NCBI GenBank assembly: GCA_001800945.1 | Contig: MGWJ01000070.1 | Coordinates: forward strand, 1-19,144 | Direction of reading: 5' to 3' | Length of the DNA: 19,144 nt | From: Flavobacteria bacterium RIFCSPLOWO2_12_FULL_31_7 | Lineage (GTDB): Bacteria > Bacteroidota > Bacteroidia > Flavobacteriales > Flavobacteriaceae | Part shown: piece after piece, positions 14,745 to 19,144 of the stretch | How the letters are laid out: each line of letters opens with the position of its first letter | How positions within the stretch are numbered: the first letter of the stretch is position 1 | The notes under the pieces: generated by a model | What the model was told of the DNA's origin: nothing | What the model saw: only the letters and a program-made list of their open reading frames with translations | The model's database searches: none | Program-made: the position numbers and the translations under genes

Positions 14745-15290
14745 ATGGATTATAATCGTTCGAATTTTCATAAACACACGTTTTGCTTGTTTCAACAAGT
14801 GGACTTTTCTGTTTTGGCGGATGTGAAATTAGGTTACAAAAGTAATTCTGGAAGTGAATATTATTTCACCGAAATTGGTGTGTATCGAAAATCTAATCAT
14901 TGGGGAAGAGCGGCCAATTGTCGTTGGCGATTACTCGTAAATTCGGAATATAAAAATCAGACTGAAATTGTAGGATTTGCCCGTTGGACCGATTTTTATC
15001 CGAATAATGAAACCGAAAAATTGTTTTATATCGAACTGAATGAAGCTACAAACGAAGTGAATTTCAATCATAAAAACCATCCTAATTATAACCATCAGGT
15101 GGTAAGAAATGCTTCGGAAACAGCAAAAAGAATCAAAGAAATTAAAGAAGTTTTGCTAAGTAACTCATGGGCAAAATATCTAATTTTTGATGATTTTGAA
15201 GAAATTAAAAGTAAAATGCTTTCGGAATTGGTTAATACCAATGAAAGTTTTGTAAATTTGCGTAAAATATTAAAAGATGGGAAGAAATAA
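14745..15290 (+). CDS. Cytosolic protein of unknown function
   Basis: A 181-residue protein with no signal or membrane segment. The first two-thirds look beta-rich and aromatic ('FSVLADVKLGYKSNSGSEYYFTEIGVYR', 'CRWRLLVNSEY', 'IVGFARWTDFYPN'), and the last third is helical and charged ('ASETAKRIKEIKEVLLSNSWAKY'). Four Cys/His clusters are not in a metal-binding spacing. I recognise no family. Its start lies two bases after the preceding stop, and a 48-residue small gene begins inside its last 14 bases. Its co-occurrence with a membrane protein and a secreted protein suggests a common process whose nature is not visible. Confidence 0.68.
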   Translation: MDYNRSNFHKHTFCLFQQVDFSVLADVKLGYKSNSGSEYYFTEIGVYRKSNHWGRAANCRWRLLVNSEYKNQTEIVGFARWTDFYPNNETEKLFYIELNEATNEVNFNHKNHPNYNHQVVRNASETAKRIKEIKEVLLSNSWAKYLIFDDFEEIKSKMLSELVNTNESFVNLRKILKDGKK

Positions 15291-15423
15291 TAAAGTAAAT
15301 CAAGATAATCACAAAAAGCAAATTGACAATCATTTGAAGAAAATTCAACAAACGAAAGAAGCTTCTGCTGCAAAAAAAGCTTCTATTTTAGAACAATATA
15401 GACAATCACTTAAAAATCAGTAA
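15277..15423 (+). CDS. Small basic Lys/Gln-rich protein (48 aa), hypothetical
   Basis: An ATG at 15277 opens 48 codons ending at TAA 15421-15423. The product starts MGRNNKVNQDNHKKQIDNHL and continues as a Lys/Gln/Ala-rich helix ('KIQQTKEASAAKKASILEQY') ending LKNQ. It overlaps the end of the preceding gene by 14 bases in another frame, and its stop lies just before the next promoter. Base composition matches neighbouring genes and codon choice is ordinary, which favours a real gene. There is no recognisable Shine-Dalgarno, as for most genes here. The function is unknown; the charge pattern suggests a helical nucleic-acid- or protein-binding peptide. Confidence 0.5.
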   Translation: MGRNNKVNQDNHKKQIDNHLKKIQQTKEASAAKKASILEQYRQSLKNQ

Positions 15424-15441
15424 TTCCTTTTTTTTTTTTGC

Positions 15442-15449
15442 TATATTTG
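15442..15449 (+). promoter_or_regulatory. Putative -7 element TATATTTG before the methyltransferase gene
   Basis: An exact TAnnTTTG match 21 bases before the ATG at 15470. A run of 13 T (15428-15439 region) directly precedes it. It could also serve as the T-tract of a weak terminator for the upstream operon, although no stem is visible. Confidence 0.42.
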
Positions 15450-15469
15450 AGTAAATCTGTTTTTTTTAT

Positions 15470-17074
15470 ATGATAACTACTCAAAATTTTAGACAAAGAA
15501 TTTTTCAACATTTAGATGGGTTAGTGACAGCGCCAGTTGTTTTCTCACTTTATCAAAAAGGAATATTACAATTTCTACTAGAAAATAAAGAAGTTTCACT
15601 CTCCAAATTATCTTCAGAATTTAAAGCTAACGAAGGATATTTAAATGTAGCTTTACGTGTTTTAGCCTCGCAAGGTTTGTTAGAATATAAATTAGATAAT
15701 GTTCATAATTCGGTTGAGGTTTCTACAAATTCTAAATCGGCACTTTTCTTTTCATTAGCGCCAGTTTATGAAGAAATTATTCAGGTTTTAAAAAATAAAG
15801 ATTGGTTTACTTCCGTTCAAATTCAAAATGAATCGTATCACGATTTAAATAGTTTGTTTGAATGGTATAAAAACAAATGCTATATTCAACTTTCTGAAAA
15901 TGAAGAAGAAAGAATAGTTCAAGAACAAGTTTTATCTCACATTGAAGGCTATTTAGCTGGACCAATTATCGTAAGTTTAGGGATGACAGGTATGTTTCAT
16001 AAATATTTTATGGAAACGTCTTTCAGTCCAGAAGAATTTCACAAACATCCAGAAGTTTTCAAAATTATTTTAGATTTCTTTTCGCATTTAGGTTGGTTTA
16101 CTCGTAAAAAAGACAATTATCAGTTTACCGAATTAGGCTTGTCTTTTGCCAAAAGAGCTTCGGCTTATGGTGTAACGGTTTCTTATTTACCAATGTTCAA
16201 AAATATAGATAGTTTATTATTTGGGAATCCTAAATTATTGCGAGAAACTGCTGTAAATGAAGATGAAATTCACGTGAATAGAGAAATGAATGTTTGGGGA
16301 AGTGGTGGCGCGCATACCACGTATTTTAAAGTAATTGATGAAATTATAATCGAACTTTTCAATAAACCAATCAACGAACAACCGAAAGGAATTTTAGACA
16401 TGGGTTGTGGAAATGGAGCGTTTTTACAACATATTTTTGAGGTAATTGAACGTCAAACAATTCGTGGAAAAATGCTAGACGATTATCCGTTGTTTTTGGT
16501 CGGAGCCGATTATAATCAAGCGGCTTTAAAAGTGACTAGAGCAAATTTAATCAAAGCAGATATTTGGGCAAAAGTCATTTGGGGCGATATCGGAAATCCA
16601 GAATTGTTAGCTTCTGATTTAGAAGAAAATTACAATATCGATTTAAAAGATTTATTAAATGTAAGAACATTTTTAGATCATAACAGAATTTGGGAAACGC
16701 CACAACATCCCAAAAAAAACAGAATTAGTACATCATCTGGAGCATTTGCACATCGAGGCGTTTGGATTAAAAACAATGAAGTGGAAGATAATTTATTTGA
16801 ACATATACAAAAATGGTCGACTTACGTGCAAAAATTCGGATTATTAATAATAGAATTGCACACGATTCCGCCAGAAATAACAGCAAAAAATATTGGAAAC
16901 ACAGCTGCTACAGCTTATGATGCTACACATGGTTTTTCAGATCAATATATTGTAGAAATTGATGTCTTACATAAAATTGCGGCAGAAGCTGGTTTATTTC
17001 CAGATCCATTATATTTTAAAAAATTCCCGAATACCGATTATGCCACGGTGAGTATTAATTTATTGCGAGGCTAA
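15470..17074 (+). CDS. Stand-alone class I SAM-dependent methyltransferase with duplicated N-terminal domain
   Basis: A 534-residue protein. Residues 308-316 (ILDMGCGNG) are motif I of the SAM-binding Rossmann fold, with 'VGADYNQAAL' (about 344-353) as motif II and 'GDIGNP' (about 372-377) as motif III. The N-terminal half is an internal duplication of a winged-helix/dimerisation-type unit: 'HLDGLVTAPVVFSLYQKGI' (14-32) matches 'HIEGYLAGPIIVSLGMTGM' (157-175), each followed by a helical unit and a short beta wing. The motif 'NVRTFLDHNR' (397-406) is, as far as I recall, shared with methyltransferases associated with polyketide synthases, including AprA-type enzymes. No polyketide or peptide synthase gene is nearby, so the substrate is open. 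It is followed by a repeat-containing gap. SAM binding is secure; the specific chemistry is not. Confidence 0.86.
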   Translation: MITTQNFRQRIFQHLDGLVTAPVVFSLYQKGILQFLLENKEVSLSKLSSEFKANEGYLNVALRVLASQGLLEYKLDNVHNSVEVSTNSKSALFFSLAPVYEEIIQVLKNKDWFTSVQIQNESYHDLNSLFEWYKNKCYIQLSENEEERIVQEQVLSHIEGYLAGPIIVSLGMTGMFHKYFMETSFSPEEFHKHPEVFKIILDFFSHLGWFTRKKDNYQFTELGLSFAKRASAYGVTVSYLPMFKNIDSLLFGNPKLLRETAVNEDEIHVNREMNVWGSGGAHTTYFKVIDEIIIELFNKPINEQPKGILDMGCGNGAFLQHIFEVIERQTIRGKMLDDYPLFLVGADYNQAALKVTRANLIKADIWAKVIWGDIGNPELLASDLEENYNIDLKDLLNVRTFLDHNRIWETPQHPKKNRISTSSGAFAHRGVWIKNNEVEDNLFEHIQKWSTYVQKFGLLIIELHTIPPEITAKNIGNTAATAYDATHGFSDQYIVEIDVLHKIAAEAGLFPDPLYFKKFPNTDYATVSINLLRG

Positions 17075-17076
17075 TT

Positions 17077-17102
17077 GATTTGCGATTTACGATTTGGGAT
17101 TT
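17077..17102. repeat. 7-bp tandem repeat (gatttNc)
   Basis: Units gatttgc, gatttac, gatttgg and a partial gattt follow each other from 17077 to 17102 (3.7 copies, one or two changes per unit). The repeat starts two bases after the methyltransferase stop codon. Confidence 0.85.
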
Positions 17103-17122
17103 CCTGAACTAATTACAAAAAA

Positions 17123-17344
17123 ATGTACAACGAACAAATACAAAACTTAAAACCAAAAATTCAACAAATTATCGATTTAATTGTAACCAAAAATACAATA
17201 AACGCTACTTTATTATTATCAGAAGTGAATGATGAAATAGAAGAGTTAATTGATTTAACTGCTGAAAATGAAGGTTTAATAGAATTGAGTAAATATCAAA
17301 TGTTGTTAAAGCATTTGCAAAATAAAATAAAAAATGAGCAATAA
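17123..17344 (+). CDS. Small helical protein of unknown function
   Basis: A 73-residue acidic protein, almost all helix, with heptad-like hydrophobic spacing ('IQQIIDLIVTKNTINATLLLSEVNDEIEELIDL', 'ELSKYQMLLKHLQNKIKNE'), so it probably forms a coiled coil or helical hairpin. No family is recognised. Its last 11 bases overlap the start of the YchJ-type gene, indicating coupled translation. An ordinary ATG start follows an A-rich leader after the 7-bp repeat. It is too short to assign a role; a partner or chaperone-like function alongside the YchJ protein is only a guess. Confidence 0.7.
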   Translation: MYNEQIQNLKPKIQQIIDLIVTKNTINATLLLSEVNDEIEELIDLTAENEGLIELSKYQMLLKHLQNKIKNEQ

Positions 17345-17717
17345 TATACCTTGCCCTTGTGGCAGCGAATTAAATTTGGAACAATGTTGTTCACCTTACA
17401 TTTATGATGGAGTAGGCGCACCAACAGCAGAAAAATTAATGCGTTCTCGATTTACTGCTTATACTTTACATGAAGCTACGTATTTATTCAATACAACACA
17501 TATTTCAGAAAGAAGATACACCCATAAATCCGATATTTTAGCTTGGGCGAAACAAAACACCTGGCAAAAATTAGAAGTGATAAAAAGTACAGAAAATACC
17601 GTGGAATTTAAAGCTTACTTTTTAGACGAAAATCAAAAACCACAAATTCATCACGAAAAATCAACGTTCATCAACTTTGAAAATGTTTGGTATTATGTAG
17701 ATGGTAAATTCTATTAG
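17334..17717 (+). CDS. YchJ family (UPF0225) SEC-C motif protein
   Basis: A 127-residue protein. The N-terminal SEC-C zinc-binding motif is complete: CPCGSELNLEQCC has ligands Cys7, Cys9, Cys18 and Cys19. It is followed by 'APTAEKLMRSRFTAY' (about 28-42), the YchJ signature, and an NTF2-like cone ending in 'STFINFENVWYYVDGKFY'. The length is close to the usual YchJ middle-plus-N region; E. coli YchJ carries a second SEC-C motif at its C-terminus that is missing here, as in many Bacteroidota homologues. The biochemical role of the family is not established. It overlaps the small helical gene upstream by 11 bases. Confidence 0.9.
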   Translation: MSNNIPCPCGSELNLEQCCSPYIYDGVGAPTAEKLMRSRFTAYTLHEATYLFNTTHISERRYTHKSDILAWAKQNTWQKLEVIKSTENTVEFKAYFLDENQKPQIHHEKSTFINFENVWYYVDGKFY

Positions 17718-17780
17718 ATTTAACTAAAAATTAGTATTCGTTTTTGTGTTTTTGAAGGAGAAACCTCGTAATTTTAAATT

Positions 17781-18887
17781 ATGAAAAAAGGATTTTATTT
17801 TAAAACATACGAAAAACCATTTAAAACACCCTTTGAGGTGCTTTTTGGCGTTTTTAAAGAACTGATTGTGCACACTTCAGGAGATTTTGACGAAGCTATC
17901 GATTGGTTACGAGAATTAGATAAAGAATACAAATTAACTACTCCAGATTACACCATTGAAGATTTTATTGAAGATTTAAAGAAAAAAGGATTCATCCGTG
18001 AAGAAATTACGCCTGATGGTTCCGGAGAAACTACAATTACTTCTAAAACAGAACGCTTAATTAGACAAGCAGCTTTAGATCAAATATTTGGAAATTTAAA
18101 TAAATCGGGTAGCGGAAACCATAAAACCAAACAAGTTGGCGGTGGCGATGAACTAACTGGCGAATTCAGAAGTTATAATTTTGGCGATTCGTTAGATAAA
18201 ATTTCATTAACCGAAAGTTTAAAAAACGCTCAAATCAATAATGGAATCGGAGATTTTCAATTAACAGAAAACGATTTGGTGATTGAAGACACGCATTATA
18301 AATCGCAAATGAGTACGGTTTTAATGATTGACATATCACACAGTATGATTTTGTATGGTGAAGATCGTATTACACCTGCCAAAAAAGTAGCCATGGCTTT
18401 AGCAGAATTAATCACCACTCGCTATCCAAAAGATACCATTGATATTTTAGTTTTTGGAAATGATGCTTGGCCAATTTCTATCAAAGAATTACCTTTTCTG
18501 AAAGTCGGACCTTATCATACGAATACCGTAGCAGGTTTACAATTAGCGATGGATATGCTAAGAAGAAAACGAAATACCAACAAGCAAATTTTTATGATTA
18601 CCGATGGAAAACCAAGTTGTGTGCGTGAAAAAGATGGTTCGTATTACATGAATAGTAACGGTTTAGATCAATACATTGTTGAGAAATGTTACACGCAAGC
18701 TGCTCAAGCTAGAAAATTACATATTCCAATCACCACTTTTATGATTGCTAACGATCCATATTTGCAACAATTTGTAGATAAGTTTACGGAAGCCAATCAA
18801 GGAAAAGCTTTTTATACGGGCTTAAAAGGTTTAGGAGAAATGATTTTTCAAGATTATGAATCGAATAGAAAGAAGAAGTTGAAATAA
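17781..18887 (+). CDS. VWA-domain protein, partner of a MoxR/ChlI-type ATPase
   Basis: A 368-residue cytosolic protein. The C-terminal half is a von Willebrand A domain with an intact metal site: DISHS (D184, S186, S188), the HTNT threonine (about 247-249) and ITDG (D275). The N-terminal part (about 1-175) is helical and charged with a Gly-rich linker ('GSGNHKTKQVGGGDE'). This layout resembles the ChlD-type half of magnesium-chelatase-like systems, in which an AAA+ ATPase remodels a target through the VWA subunit. The gene directly downstream is such an ATPase, which supports a two-part MoxR/VWA chaperone. No bacteriochlorophyll genes are seen. A partial TTTG/TAATTTTA promoter-like pair lies ahead (17743-17776). 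The target is unknown. Confidence 0.92.
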   Translation: MKKGFYFKTYEKPFKTPFEVLFGVFKELIVHTSGDFDEAIDWLRELDKEYKLTTPDYTIEDFIEDLKKKGFIREEITPDGSGETTITSKTERLIRQAALDQIFGNLNKSGSGNHKTKQVGGGDELTGEFRSYNFGDSLDKISLTESLKNAQINNGIGDFQLTENDLVIEDTHYKSQMSTVLMIDISHSMILYGEDRITPAKKVAMALAELITTRYPKDTIDILVFGNDAWPISIKELPFLKVGPYHTNTVAGLQLAMDMLRRKRNTNKQIFMITDGKPSCVREKDGSYYMNSNGLDQYIVEKCYTQAAQARKLHIPITTFMIANDPYLQQFVDKFTEANQGKAFYTGLKGLGEMIFQDYESNRKKKLK

Positions 18888-18889
18888 AA

Positions 18890-18921
18890 GAGCCAAGTAA
18901 AAAGTAAAAAGAATCAAGTAG
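18890..18921. repeat. Degenerate 'aagtaaaaa' repeat
   Basis: Directly after the VWA stop codon, caagtaaaaagtaaaaag is followed by aatcaagtagatag. The units caagta-aaaagta-aaaag repeat with a period of about seven. It is similar in character to the repeats at 7721, 8124 and 17077. Confidence 0.65.
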
Positions 18922-18957
18922 ATAGGATTAAAATTTATAAAAAAAGAAATCAATAAA

Positions 18958-19144
18958 ATGGAAATTAAAAATATAAATACGTTAGGAGAATTGATAGCGT
19001 CTGGTTATCAATCAAAAAATATAAAAGACGAGTTACGCACCAATTTGCGACATAAATTAATAGCAAAACAGCCTACTTTTACTGGTGTTCATGGTTTTGA
19101 AAATTCGGTTATTCCAGAATTGGAACGTGCCATTTTATCTCGAC
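18958..19144 (+). CDS. Magnesium-chelatase/MoxR-like AAA+ ATPase, N-terminal fragment
   Basis: Sixty-two codons are visible before the window ends. The reading begins MEIKNINTLGELIASGYQ and goes on to 'ELRTNLRHKLIAKQPTFTGVHGFENSVIPELERAILSR'. The 'TLGELxxSGYxxxxxKDELRxNL' and 'FxGVxGxxxxVIPxLERAILSR' segments are typical of the N-terminus of ChlI-like ATPases that pair with VWA proteins (sigma-54-interaction-like AAA+ fold). Walker A and B motifs lie beyond the window. The start lies 70 bases after the VWA gene, separated by an AT-rich repeat. Together the two genes would form the ATPase and VWA halves of one machine. Confidence 0.85.
   Translation, partial: MEIKNINTLGELIASGYQSKNIKDELRTNLRHKLIAKQPTFTGVHGFENSVIPELERAILSR

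Noticed and set aside
15095..15373. Minus-strand open frame across the 14745 gene and the 48-residue gene
   Set aside because: Antisense to two frames on the plus strand, and its Ser/Leu/Phe-rich composition is typical of reverse reading.
17755..17760. aaggag as a ribosome binding site for the VWA gene
   Set aside because: It lies about 21 bases before the ATG, too far for normal Shine-Dalgarno pairing, and other genes here lack such sites.

Overview
The window looks like chromosomal DNA of a member of the Bacteroidota, most likely a Flavobacterium-type Flavobacteriaceae. The DNA is very AT-rich and Shine-Dalgarno sequences are largely absent. Promoters fit the Bacteroidota pattern (TTTG, about 19 bases, TAnnTTTG). 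Typical flavobacterial families are present: a TlpA-type lipoprotein, SIMPL proteins, a YaiO-type barrel, a SelO with a C-terminal Cys, and degenerate intergenic tandem repeats. I see no insertion sequence, phage gene or CRISPR array.

Left part (1-6050, minus strand). From its promoter end, a run of four genes encodes a membrane-anchored HEAT-repeat protein, a processive family-2 glycosyltransferase (QxxRW), a TPR plus YaiO-type outer-membrane barrel, and a stand-alone response-regulator receiver. The start and stop codons overlap between the first three. This has the parts list of a compact synthase-dependent exopolysaccharide secretion system and is the most interesting locus here. Downstream are selO (protein AMPylase) with its own promoter and the start of an SRPBCC-fold gene that runs off the window.

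Middle (6200-10830). A class V-fold PLP enzyme resembling cysteine desulfurases lies on the plus strand. It converges on a small three-helix membrane protein and an LpxL-type lipid A acyltransferase on the minus strand. Divergent from the acyltransferase are a rhomboid protease and a secreted SIMPL protein whose upstream site resembles a sigma-54 promoter. A tRNA-Tyr gene on the minus strand has a textbook Bacteroidota promoter and shares a bidirectional terminator with the SIMPL gene.

Right-middle (10837-15423). A TlpA-type thiol-disulfide lipoprotein gene on the minus strand is broken: its lipoprotein signal and the start of its N-terminal domain are out of frame with the thioredoxin part, and a short stretch appears to be missing. 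Next is a second, larger SIMPL-type protein on the minus strand. Divergent from it is a tightly packed plus-strand operon of unrecognised genes: a single-pass membrane protein, a secreted protein, a cytosolic protein and a 48-residue Lys/Gln-rich small protein.

Right end (15470-19144, plus strand). A stand-alone SAM methyltransferase carries a duplicated N-terminal dimerisation region. It is followed by a small helical protein overlapping a YchJ-family SEC-C protein, then a VWA-domain protein and the beginning of its probable partner, a magnesium-chelatase/MoxR-like AAA+ ATPase, cut by the window end. Short-period repeats lie in the gaps around 7.7, 8.1, 17.1 and 18.9 kb. No gene-free stretch exceeds 300 bases.
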